64,000 nucleotides of DNA from Pseudomonas oryzihabitans (lineage in GTDB: Bacteria > Pseudomonadota > Gammaproteobacteria > Pseudomonadales > Pseudomonadaceae). This document shows positions 15,171 through 21,819 of this stretch, piece after piece. Numbering within the stretch: position 1 is the first letter of the stretch; each line of letters begins with the position of its first letter. Position numbers and translations under genes: made by a program. A model generated the notes under the pieces. It saw nothing but the letters and a program-made list of their open reading frames with translations. It did no database searches and was not told the origin of the DNA. The DNA lies in contig NZ_CP021645.1 of assembly GCF_006384975.1 (NCBI RefSeq), positions 4,616,001 through 4,680,000 on the forward strand. Direction: 5' to 3'.

Positions 15171-16086
15171 TGGTCGCCCCCGCCACGCTGAGGGTCACCC
15201 CGGTCAGGTTGCTGGCCTCGCCGTTGCCGAGGACCAGGCTGGCCGCGGGCCGCTTGAGCTTCACCGATTGGACGCCGGCGCCGTGCAGGGCCTGGTAGAG
15301 GCCGGAGATGGCCACGTCGTAGCCGATCTTCTTCACGCTGGCGGCGTAGTCCTCCACCGCCTTGTAGGCGGCGTCGAGTACCACCTTGGCATCAGGGCCG
15401 TCGTAGAGGGTCAGTTCGGCCTCGACCTGGTAGTCGACGATGTTCGCCGCCAGCACCGTCACCTTGTCGGTCAGCGGGCGGACCTTCTCGGCATTCAGGG
15501 CGGTGCTCACCTTGGCCAGCAGCGCTGGCGAGGCCTGGCCCGAAGGCCGGCGCGACAGCACGTAGACGGTTACCTGGGTCGGCGCCGTGCTGATGGCCTG
15601 GATGTCGCGCACGTCGCCATCGGCCGACAGCCCGTGGAAGACGTAGCTGCCCTGGCTGCCGGCGGTGGTGTAGCCCTCGGGCGAGAGCTGGATGCGGGCG
15701 CGGAAATCGTCGTCGGACTCGTAGACGGCGGCGGTGGGTGGGACGGCATTGGGATTGGCGGATTGCAGCAGTAGCCGGGTCACGCCGAAGTTGGCGCCGA
15801 GCTGGTCCAGGTCGCTGCCGCGGGCGAAGGCCAGCATCACGCCGCGGGTGGCGTCGTTGACGCGCTGGCGCAGGATGAGTTCGCGATAGGCGTTCTCCTG
15901 CAGGATCTTGGTCACCGGATCGGATTCCAGCGCCAGGCGAGTACGGATGGCCGCTTGCTCGGCAGCGGGATAGAGGCCGATCAGACGCGTCTTGCGTTCG
16001 GCGAGCAGGGATTCGTAGTCCAGTGCCTCGATGATGGTCGGCGCTGGCAACTGGCTGAGATCTATGGGACTGAAGGTGTCGACCAT
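15163..16086 (-). CDS. Baseplate protein J, cassette A
   Basis: 307 residues from ATG 16086 (MVDTFSPIDLSQLPAPTIIE). A longer reading adds ten residues without family support. Blocks shared with the other J copies are LALESDPVTKILQENAYREL, LILRQRVNDATRGVMLAFAR and NPNAVPPTAAVYESDDDFRA (also in B). The C-terminal 60 residues differ. It is separated from V-W by cassette A itself, lying downstream of R after a 200-base gap where P2 would have S. It could be an alternative wedge protein. Confidence 0.9.
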   Translation of the reverse strand: MVDTFSPIDLSQLPAPTIIEALDYESLLAERKTRLIGLYPAAEQAAIRTRLALESDPVTKILQENAYRELILRQRVNDATRGVMLAFARGSDLDQLGANFGVTRLLLQSANPNAVPPTAAVYESDDDFRARIQLSPEGYTTAGSQGSYVFHGLSADGDVRDIQAISTAPTQVTVYVLSRRPSGQASPALLAKVSTALNAEKVRPLTDKVTVLAANIVDYQVEAELTLYDGPDAKVVLDAAYKAVEDYAASVKKIGYDVAISGLYQALHGAGVQSVKLKRPAASLVLGNGEASNLTGVTLSVAGATNA

Positions 16087-16286
16087 GGCGGGTTGCTCCA
16101 GGCAAGCGGCCGCCACGTTCGGTGGTCTGCCGGTGGATCAGCGGGCGTGGCTTGGCGAGATTGTCTGCAAGCTCTCGGTACCAGCCAGCATGGCGGGCGC
16201 CCGGCCTGGGTGCAGCAGGCCCGGGTTGTGGTGGCCGGGCCGACAAGCAAGGGTGACGAATGTCGCCACCCCAGCAGCTATCACCC
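16087..16286. other. Gap between R and J of cassette A, with hairpin and near-repeat
   Basis: No gene was seen in these 200 bases; P2 has gene S here. Read on the minus strand, it has a GGCCCGG/CCGGGCC stem-loop about 50 bases after R. At 16184-16205 it has a near copy of the sequence just upstream of V. Both support an insertion at this point. Confidence 0.5.
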
Positions 16287-16802
16287 TCAGCCCTTACTAC
16301 GCTTCGGATGTGGCATGGCCAGCGCCACGGCATCGCCAGCTGCGCTGGACCGCCATCCGCTGAGCGCACCATCGGCCGTGGCGAGCTGCCAGGTACCGGC
16401 AGCCAGGTAGGGGCTGTAGTGCGGCTCGGCGGGGCGGCTCAGCTGGTAGGAGCCGTCCGCCTGGCGCTGGGTCACGACTCTTTCGGTGAGGGGCAGGAGT
16501 AGGGACAGGCCGCTCGTGGTCATCTCGAAGCCGATGCCCTGGGCGGCCTGGTCGAGGCTGACCAGCAGGTCGGACTGATTTTCCCGGACCCAGAGCAGCA
16601 GCGCCAGGAGCACCAGGTCGACATCGCCGGCGAAGTCGGTCAGGGTCAGGCGCAACTGGTAGGCGTATTCCCAGGACAGGCTGGTGGCGCCGGTGCAGTG
16701 CAGTCGGCCCTGGGTGACGGTGAGGGCCAGGCGGTTGGGGTTGTCGTGCAGTTCCGGGATGCTGGCGAGCAGCTGGGCGCGAAGACTAGCGGGTTTGTTC
16801 AT
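16287..16802 (-). CDS. Tail completion protein R
   Basis: 171 residues, P2 gpR family: MNKPASLRAQLLASIPELHD start, ATSLSWEYAYQLRLTLTDFA, then DLVLLALLLWVRENQSDLLV. These are the conserved R features (a WEY-Y-L-L---DF-GD core and a leucine-rich helix followed by W-R-NQ). R caps the neck end of the tail. The start lies inside the Rz1 end (17-base overlap). Its partner S is not found next to it. R kept without S would fit a tail that no longer needs to join a head. Confidence 0.9.
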   Translation of the reverse strand: MNKPASLRAQLLASIPELHDNPNRLALTVTQGRLHCTGATSLSWEYAYQLRLTLTDFAGDVDLVLLALLLWVRENQSDLLVSLDQAAQGIGFEMTTSGLSLLLPLTERVVTQRQADGSYQLSRPAEPHYSPYLAAGTWQLATADGALSGWRSSAAGDAVALAMPHPKRSKG

Positions 16803-17055
16803 GCTGGGCCTGCTGCAGGGTGTAGATCTGGTCGACCTGGGCGGCGCAGTCGGCCCACGCCGCCTCCAGGGTATCGGCGTCGGCGAGCAGTTCGCCGTTA
16901 CTGCGCGGCGCCGTGGCCGGTAGCTGGCAGGGCGTCACCATGGGACAGCCAGTCACGGTAAGCGCCGGCACCGTCGAGGGTGGGGCGCTGGCGCAGCCGG
17001 CGAGCTGCAGCAGGCAGAGGCTGAACAGCCCAGGCCTTGAGATCGCGGTTTTCAT
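16786..17055 (-). CDS. Rz1-like outer-membrane spanin lipoprotein
   Basis: 89 residues, starting inside the Rz gene in another frame (ATG 17055). A signal sequence with lipobox LQLAGC (cleavage before Cys at about residue 21) is followed by a Pro/Thr-rich segment (ASAPPSTVPALTVTGCPMVT) and a helical tail. Nesting of Rz1 inside Rz is a classic feature of phage spanins. With Rz it links and fuses the two membranes at lysis. It extends 112 bases beyond the Rz stop and overlaps R. Confidence 0.85.
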   Translation of the reverse strand: MKTAISRPGLFSLCLLQLAGCASAPPSTVPALTVTGCPMVTPCQLPATAPRSNGELLADADTLEAAWADCAAQVDQIYTLQQAQHEQTR

Positions 17056-17332
17056 CTTCGAGCTCCTGCAACCGGCGCCGGCGAAGATCCAGTTCGCGAC
17101 GCAGGTCGTGTTGGGTGGTCTGGAGTTGCTGCTGGGCGGCGCGTTGCTGGTCCAGCACCTGCTGCAGTTGGCGCAGTTCGGTCTGGGCCGTGCCGACGGC
17201 CTGGCGGGCGCTGTCGCGTTCGGCGCCGACCAGTTGCAGGCGCAATTGCTGGGCATGCAGCAGCAGGCCTAGCAGGACGCAGCCGACCAGCAGCGCCAGG
17301 GCGCCGAGCAGGCGTGCCGCCAATAGGTTCAT
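16898..17332 (-). CDS. Rz-like inner-membrane spanin
   Basis: 144 residues from ATG 17332, which overlaps the previous stop as ATGA. One N-terminal membrane helix (ALALLVGCVLLGLLLHAQ) is followed by a long coiled coil rich in Gln, Glu and Arg (residues 30-105), then a Pro/Arg-rich end. This is the i-spanin layout: inner-membrane anchor and periplasmic coil binding Rz1. It is the last of the lysis genes together with the nested Rz1. Confidence 0.85.
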   Translation of the reverse strand: MNLLAARLLGALALLVGCVLLGLLLHAQQLRLQLVGAERDSARQAVGTAQTELRQLQQVLDQQRAAQQQLQTTQHDLRRELDLRRRRLQELEDENRDLKAWAVQPLPAAARRLRQRPTLDGAGAYRDWLSHGDALPATGHGAAQ

Positions 17333-17526
17333 AGCGCTTGCCAGCCGGCGTGGCCGAGCGCCGCGCAATCCAGATGGCGGGGATCGCCGACCACCACGAT
17401 GGCCTTGACCCCCGGGCTGGCGCGCTGGATGGTCTCGGCCAGGCGTTCGGCGTCTTCCAGGGAAGCGCCAGCCGGCAGGACGAAGACGTCGCCGTCGTAG
17501 GCGGGACGCTGCGGGTCGTGGCTCAT
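17329..17526 (-). CDS. Small protein in lysis operon, unknown function
   Basis: 65 residues, MSHDPQRPAYDGDVFVLPAG start, with a hydrophobic patch KAIVVVGDPRHL near the end. No family was recognised. Both ends overlap their neighbours by four bases (ATGA), so it is almost certainly translated with the endolysin and Rz. No signal peptide or membrane helix is evident. It could be a lysis modulator, but nothing in the sequence shows it. Confidence 0.6.
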   Translation of the reverse strand: MSHDPQRPAYDGDVFVLPAGASLEDAERLAETIQRASPGVKAIVVVGDPRHLDCAALGHAGWQAL

Positions 17527-18335
17527 CGAGCGGACTCCGCGCTGTAGCGGGCGAAGGCGCGCGCCAGCTTGATGTCGTAGATATTGCGGGCATAGCCGGG
17601 GCCGTTGTAGCCCCGGGCGAAGTCCGCCCATTTGCCGGCGCGCAGGGCCTGCAGCAGCCCCGGCTGGGCGCGCAGGAAGCGCACGAAGGCCTCCAGTTGC
17701 ATGGCCGCGCCGCTGCTCATCCGCGCGACGAAGTCCTGGATCCCGGCATAGTCCAAGGTCTGCCAGTGGTAGCCCATGATCTGGAACAGGCCCCAGCTGG
17801 CCGACTCCAGGGCCAGGTTCTCGTCGAGCTGGCGGGCGAGGGTGAGCCGTTGCCATTCGCTGGTGCCGTTGCCGTAGCCGCCGGGCTGCGGATTGACCAG
17901 GTTGGGATAGTCCCGGGCCAGCAATTCGGCCGTGGCACGACCGCGACGTTCGACCAGGCGAGCGTAGAAAACATGGCGTTCGAAGAGGATCACCGGGCGG
18001 CCGTCTTCCAGGAAGCCACTGCCGCGGGATTCGACCTCGGTGACCGCCTGGACGGCCGCCAGGGGGACGACCAGGGTGGTGGCGGCGTTCCGCAGATCGG
18101 CGGGGGCCAACTGGCGGGAATCCGCGGCGCCGCCCAGCGCGGCCAGGGTACGCGGACCGGCGAGACCGTCCGCCGGCAGGCCGGCCCGCTGCTGGAAAGC
18201 CTGGACGGCGGCCAGGGTCGTCGCGTCGAAGGTGCCGCTGGCGACGAGCGCGAAACCCTGGGCGGCCAGAGCCTGCTGCAGGGCTTGCACCGCCGGGCCC
18301 TGGTCGCCCTGGCGCAGGGGCATGGCCGCACTCAT
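17523..18335 (-). CDS. Endolysin, N-acetylmuramidase with peptidoglycan-binding domain
   Basis: 270 residues. Residues 1-70 form a peptidoglycan-binding-1 domain (LRQGDQGPAVQALQQALAAQ, FDATTLAAVQAFQQRAGLPA). Residues 90-265 match the N-acetylmuramidase (DUF3380) family: AVTEVESRGSGFL with the catalytic Glu in E-S-R-G, then PVILFERHVFY, WGLFQIMGYHW and FARGYNGPGYA. There is no signal peptide, so it needs the holin. It cuts the cell's own wall to release particles. The start overlaps the holin stop. Confidence 0.92.
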   Translation of the reverse strand: MSAAMPLRQGDQGPAVQALQQALAAQGFALVASGTFDATTLAAVQAFQQRAGLPADGLAGPRTLAALGGAADSRQLAPADLRNAATTLVVPLAAVQAVTEVESRGSGFLEDGRPVILFERHVFYARLVERRGRATAELLARDYPNLVNPQPGGYGNGTSEWQRLTLARQLDENLALESASWGLFQIMGYHWQTLDYAGIQDFVARMSSGAAMQLEAFVRFLRAQPGLLQALRAGKWADFARGYNGPGYARNIYDIKLARAFARYSAESAR

Positions 18336-18664
18336 TGCAGATCCACCTTGCGGTCGAGGTAGCGATCGGCCAGCTTGCGCACGCCTTCGACACCGAGCAG
18401 GCCGATGATCCCGCCGAAGAAGGGCGCCGTGGTGCTGGATAGGCTGAACAATTCGAAGCCGCCACAGGCGCTGACGGTGATCAGGCCGCACAGCGGCGCC
18501 TCCAGCAGCATCTGTCGCAAGGTGCCGCCACCGTAGGCGACGCGCAGGGCGGCGACACCCGTGCCGATCAGGCCGGCATAGAAGGAAGGCCAGTGGTCCT
18601 GGAACCAGGCGATCAGGAAGGCCCAGGTATCGGGACGGTCGGGCATGTCGGGTTTCTCGCGCAT
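18332..18664 (-). CDS. Phage holin, lambda-like family
   Basis: 110 residues with about three membrane helices (residues 14-35, 45-70, 78-95) and a basic C-terminus (KLADRYLDRKVDLQ). The N-terminus has two Met codons, MREKPDMPDRPDTW, seven residues reading M-REKPD-M. This is a candidate dual start like the lambda S107/S105 pair, where the longer form with extra charge inhibits. It is the first gene of the lysis set holin-endolysin-Rz/Rz1, placed between X and R as in P2 relatives. Confidence 0.82.
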   Translation of the reverse strand: MREKPDMPDRPDTWAFLIAWFQDHWPSFYAGLIGTGVAALRVAYGGGTLRQMLLEAPLCGLITVSACGGFELFSLSSTTAPFFGGIIGLLGVEGVRKLADRYLDRKVDLQ

Positions 18665-18668
18665 GGGA

Positions 18669-18893
18669 TCAATCCCAGAGGTTCACCGGCTGTTGCACGG
18701 CGGTGCCGGCGGTGGCCGTGGCGGGGACGTCTGGCAGGGTGACGGGGGTGCCGATGGGCAGGACCGGGCCGAGTTCGGCCAGACCTGGGTTGTAGTCGAG
18801 GGCGGCCTCGGTGACGCCGCGGGTGTAGCCGTAGTGCCGCAGGCAAACGAGATCCAGGGTGTCGCCTTGTTGGGTACGCAGAACGCTGGTCAT
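18669..18893 (-). CDS. Tail protein X (LysM-like)
   Basis: 74 residues, tail protein X family: RTQQGDTLDLVCLRHYGY, the LysM-like core, then PVLPIGTPVTLPD. The ATG at 18893 has a strong GAGGAG site. In P2, X follows head genes Q-P-O-N-M-L; here it is the first gene of the cluster, with only 222 bases and the HigBA pair between it and the terminator. This places the promoter for the whole tail operon in 18894-19115, though none was clearly recognised. Confidence 0.88.
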   Translation of the reverse strand: MTSVLRTQQGDTLDLVCLRHYGYTRGVTEAALDYNPGLAELGPVLPIGTPVTLPDVPATATAGTAVQQPVNLWD

Positions 18894-19087
18894 CAGCGCA
18901 GCTCCTCGGGACGCGGCCGGTTCGGGTGGGGGAATGGGCCGGGGAAAGGGGTGGGATCGACGGTGCCGGTGTTCTCGCGGCATCGGGACGAAGGTTTCAG
19001 GCATGGTCGAACGACAGCCGCAGCGCGACAACGCGCGGGGGTTGTAGGTCTGAAGGGGACAAGCAGCAGGACGGGTGGCATTGCTGG

Positions 19088-19108
19088 GTGTAAACCAAAA
19101 GATTACAC
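19088..19108. promoter_or_regulatory. Palindrome upstream of higBA (candidate HigA operator)
   Basis: GTGTAA and TTACAC form a perfect 6-base inverted repeat around a 9-base spacer, ending 7 bases before the higB start. Toxin-antitoxin operons of this class are repressed by the antitoxin binding such palindromes, so this is the natural operator. Confidence 0.6.
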
Positions 19109-19115
19109 TTTGCCG

Positions 19116-19394
19116 ATGATTAAGACCTTCAAGCACAAGGGCCTGAAAGCCTTCTTCGAGACCGGCAGCACCCGGGGTATCCAGGCAGCCCATGCGAAGC
19201 GGCTAAGCCTGGTGCTGGGGGTACTGGATCAGGCCGTGGCGCCTGAGGAGATCGATATGCCCGGGTTTCGCCTGCATCCGCTCAAGGGCAACCTGGCCGG
19301 CTATTGGTCACTGTCCATCAGTGGCAACTGGCGGGTGATCTTCCGCTTCGACGGCGTTGACACCGAATTGCTCGACTATCTCGACTACCACTGA
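19116..19394 (+). CDS. higB: HigB-type toxin (RelE superfamily)
   Basis: 92 residues. The start MIKTFKHKGLKAFFETGSTR is the HigB signature; further conserved parts are the AHAKRLSLVLGVLDQA helix, FRLHPLKGNLAGYWSLSISG and NWRVIFRFDG. Family members are ribosome-dependent mRNA interferases. Toxin precedes antitoxin, the reversed order typical of higBA. It lies on the opposite strand between the tail cluster and the tRNA, a place where addiction modules often stabilise integrated elements. Confidence 0.93.
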   Translation: MIKTFKHKGLKAFFETGSTRGIQAAHAKRLSLVLGVLDQAVAPEEIDMPGFRLHPLKGNLAGYWSLSISGNWRVIFRFDGVDTELLDYLDYH

Positions 19395-19406
19395 ACAGGA
19401 GGCCCC

Positions 19407-19688
19407 ATGGCCATGCACAACCCCCCGCATCCCGGCGCCGTTCTGGAAACTGTACTCGAGGAAACCCCGATCAAGATCGCCGAGGCCGCCCGTCGGCTGC
19501 ATTTCAGCCGCGTCTACCTGTCCGGCGTGGTGCACGGTCGCAAGCCGATCCGCGCCGACCTCGCCGTGCGCCTGGAGCGCGCCGGCCTATCCACCGCGCG
19601 CTTCTGGCTGTCGATGCAGGCCGCTTATGACCAGTGGCAGGCCGAGCAGGCCGAGCAGCCAGAGGTCGAGCGCATCGCCGCCGCCTGA
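19407..19688 (+). CDS. higA: HigA-type antitoxin
   Basis: 93 residues: MAMHNPPHPGAVLETVLEET, IKIAEAARRLHFSRVYLSGV, then VVHGRKPIRADLAVRLERAG, an HTH of the HigA/XRE type. It neutralises HigB and represses the operon. It lies 12 bases after higB with a CAGGAGG ribosome site. A strong terminator follows ten bases after its stop. Confidence 0.93.
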   Translation: MAMHNPPHPGAVLETVLEETPIKIAEAARRLHFSRVYLSGVVHGRKPIRADLAVRLERAGLSTARFWLSMQAAYDQWQAEQAEQPEVERIAAA

Positions 19689-19697
19689 GCCGTAACG

Positions 19698-19735
19698 AAA
19701 AAGCCCCTGACCGCTCGAGCTGCCAGGGGCTTTTT
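19698..19735 (+). terminator. Bidirectional terminator after higA
   Basis: AAAAAGCCCCTG and CAGGGGCTTTTT are perfectly complementary around a 14-base loop, with T runs on both strands. It ends higBA and would stop minus-strand transcription entering from the tRNA side. Confidence 0.9.
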
Positions 19736-20197
19736 CATGCCTGGGAATCTTGTAGGAGTAGGGGGTGCACCCACCGTTACCAGCGTTCCGACGCTACATC
19801 GGTTTGGGCTGAAGGCCGCGTCTGGCCTGGCTTCCAGACCTTGCCAACGGAGCGTTCCGCCCGCGTTACCGCTACCGTTCTCCAGACGCAAAGCCGCTTG
19901 CCAGAAGGGTTCTGAAGAATCTTGGGTAACAGTCCATTTTGTTACCACGGAACCTTGGATAACGGCCAGGGAACAGCCACGACGAACGGCTGAAAGCCAG
20001 CTACGCCAAGGCGTACAAAGATTTTCGAGAGGTCAGTAACGGCGGTAACGCCAGCCCCTGGCCCGGCCCTGAAAAGGGGCTGCTGGGAGGGAGGAGGGTT
20101 GGTAAAGGTCGGTGCAGCGTTGGACGTCAACTGTCACCAAAACTGTCACCAGCTTGCTTGGTGGCCGGCTCTCACCCTCTGAAAGCCGCATAAAATC
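19736..20197. other. Apparent non-coding stretch between terminator and tRNA-Gly
   Basis: About 460 bases with no convincing gene. The frames open here lack family features or run through the terminator. A direct repeat CTGTCACCA occurs at 20131-20139 and 20143-20151. Being next to the tRNA 3' end, it may be a remnant of the attachment region of an integrated element, but no integrase or duplicate of the tRNA end was found. Confidence 0.5.
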
Positions 20198-20271
20198 TGG
20201 AGCGGGCGAAGGGAATCGAACCCTCGTCATGAGCTTGGGAAGCTCAGGTAATGCCATTATACGACGCCCGC
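20198..20271 (-). tRNA. tRNA-Gly (anticodon CCC)
   Basis: The minus strand folds as a 74-base tRNA: acceptor GCGGGCG/CGCCCGC, anticodon stem TGAGC/GCTCA around loop TTCCCAA (anticodon CCC), T arm with GTTCGATTC, and encoded CCA at 20198-20200. Its 3' end faces the tail cluster. tRNA-Gly genes are common integration targets for Pseudomonas elements. Confidence 0.95.
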
Positions 20272-20405
20272 GTGGGGTGCTTTGTACCAGAAGCGGGCGC
20301 CGGGGTGAAGAGGCGGGAGTCGTCTGGTTGTTTTGCGGTCCAAGAAAACAGAGGCCGCACGCTGCGGTGATCGGGGACCCTGTCCCCCAGAGAAGGAGGG
20401 CGCGC

Positions 20406-21467
20406 ATGTCTCGCAACCAGGGCACCATCCAGGGGGTCATTCCTCCCTACATTCTTGGCCGCATCATCGATCATGGCGACGAGCACCAGCGTTCCTGCGC
20501 CCTGACCACTCTGAGCCATGTGCAGAGCCTGCTGCACAATCCCGGTCGGCCGGGGGTGCGCCAGGCACCGGTCGGGCCGCTGCCGCGTACCGATGACGCC
20601 AGTCCGCAACGCAGCATCTTCGATGCCGGCAACGCCATGCAACTGCCGGGGCGACTGGTGCGCCAGGAGGGGCAGGCGGCGGTCAGCGACGTGGCGGTGG
20701 ACGAGGCCTACGATTACCTCGGCGCTACCTTCGCCTTCTTCCACGAGGTGTTCGGGCGCAATTCCATCGATGGCCAGGGTCTGCCCCTGGCCGGTACCGT
20801 CCATTATGGTCAGGACTACCAGAACGCCTTCTGGAATGGCGAGCAGATGGTGTTCGGCGATGGCGACGGCGAGATTTTCAATCGTTTCACCATCGCCCTG
20901 GACGTCATCGCCCATGAACTGGCGCATGGGGTCACCGAGAGCGAGGCGGGATTGGTGTACTTCAACCAGTCCGGGGCGCTGAACGAATCGGTGTCCGATG
21001 TCTTCGGCATCCTGGTCAAGCAGTACCAGCTCAAGCAGACCGCCGCCGAGTCGGATTGGATCATTGGCGCCGGGTTGCTTACCGAGCGTATCCAGGGCAA
21101 GGGCCTAAGGTCCATGGCCGAGCCCGGTACGGCCTACGACGATCCGACCCTGGGCAAGGATCCCCAGCCCGGCCATATGCGCGACTACATCGAGACCCGT
21201 GAAGACAACGGCGGCGTCCACCTCAATTCGGGCATTCCCAACCGGGCCTTCTATCTGGCGGCTGTGGCCCTGGGTGGCTACGCCTGGGAAAAGGCCGGGC
21301 CGATCTGGTACGACACCCTTTGTGACAGCCGCCTGGCCAACGATGCGGACTTTCCCGCCTTTGCCCGGTTGACGGTGTCCAATGCCGGTCGGCGCTTCGG
21401 AGCGGAGTCGGCTGAGGTACGGGCCGTCGAAGAAGCCTGGGCCGGTGTGGGCGTTACCCTGAGTTAA
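20406..21467 (+). CDS. Protealysin-like M4 metalloprotease
   Basis: 353 residues from ATG 20406 with a GGAGG site. A short propeptide (about 50 residues) has the protealysin-type VIPPYIL motif. The catalytic part has zinc ligands and base in VIAHELAHGVTE (HELAH at 170-174), the third ligand in ALNESVSD (Glu194) and GGVHLNSGIPNRAF holding the active-site His. There is no Sec signal peptide, as in protealysins, which act inside the cell or leave by other routes. Its inhibitor emfourin is encoded 12 bases downstream. In Serratia this pair affects bacterial entry into eukaryotic cells; the role here is unknown. Confidence 0.92.
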   Translation: MSRNQGTIQGVIPPYILGRIIDHGDEHQRSCALTTLSHVQSLLHNPGRPGVRQAPVGPLPRTDDASPQRSIFDAGNAMQLPGRLVRQEGQAAVSDVAVDEAYDYLGATFAFFHEVFGRNSIDGQGLPLAGTVHYGQDYQNAFWNGEQMVFGDGDGEIFNRFTIALDVIAHELAHGVTESEAGLVYFNQSGALNESVSDVFGILVKQYQLKQTAAESDWIIGAGLLTERIQGKGLRSMAEPGTAYDDPTLGKDPQPGHMRDYIETREDNGGVHLNSGIPNRAFYLAAVALGGYAWEKAGPIWYDTLCDSRLANDADFPAFARLTVSNAGRRFGAESAEVRAVEEAWAGVGVTLS

Positions 21468-21479
21468 AGGAGCACGGCG

Positions 21480-21815
21480 ATGCGCGAACTACCCCCGCTG
21501 GGCAAGGACACCGTGGTGCGACTCTCGCGACAGGGTGGCTTCGCCCCCCTGCATGCGCTGAGCAAGCCGCGGGAGATCGAATTCGGTCAGTACGACAGCG
21601 CCCAGCGCGGGCGCATCTGTTCGGTGCTGGAACGCTGCCTGCCGGAATCCGGCGAGCCGACCCAGGTCGGGCGGGGTGATCAGCGCTATTTCAAGGTGGA
21701 GCTGCGTTTCCGACCACAGCCCGCCGAGCAGGAAGACGAGCTGACCCTGCTGATTCCCGAAGACCGAGCGCCCAGTGAGCTGGTGCGCCTCTGGGACAAG
21801 GGGTTGGTGGAGTAA
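21480..21815 (+). CDS. Emfourin-like protealysin inhibitor
   Basis: 111 residues, start MRELPPLGKDTVVRLSRQGG, with FAPLHALSKPREIEFGQYDS, then YFKVELRF and a C-terminal LTLLIPEDRAPSELVRLWDK. Length, the R-x-GGF-type N-terminus and position directly behind an M4 protease match emfourin, the slow-binding protein inhibitor encoded with protealysin. It probably controls intracellular activity of the protease. An AAAGGAG site and 12-base gap imply a bicistronic unit. Confidence 0.82.
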   Translation: MRELPPLGKDTVVRLSRQGGFAPLHALSKPREIEFGQYDSAQRGRICSVLERCLPESGEPTQVGRGDQRYFKVELRFRPQPAEQEDELTLLIPEDRAPSELVRLWDKGLVE

Positions 21816-21819
21816 CCGC

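Noticed and set aside
3668..16086. DNA inversion as the switch between fibres
   Set aside because: All fibre genes point the same way, no invertase gene is in the window and no inverted crossover sites were seen near the fibre ends.
18894..19115. PrtN-type P-box promoter for the tail operon
   Set aside because: Only single loose matches to the short ATTG...GT pattern, with no tandem set as in pyocin promoters.
19625..19948. Minus-strand open frame near higA
   Set aside because: It reads through the strong terminator and the higA 3' end and shows no recognisable family.
20033..20440. Minus-strand open frame spanning the tRNA-Gly gene
   Set aside because: It contains the tRNA in full, so it cannot be a normal gene.
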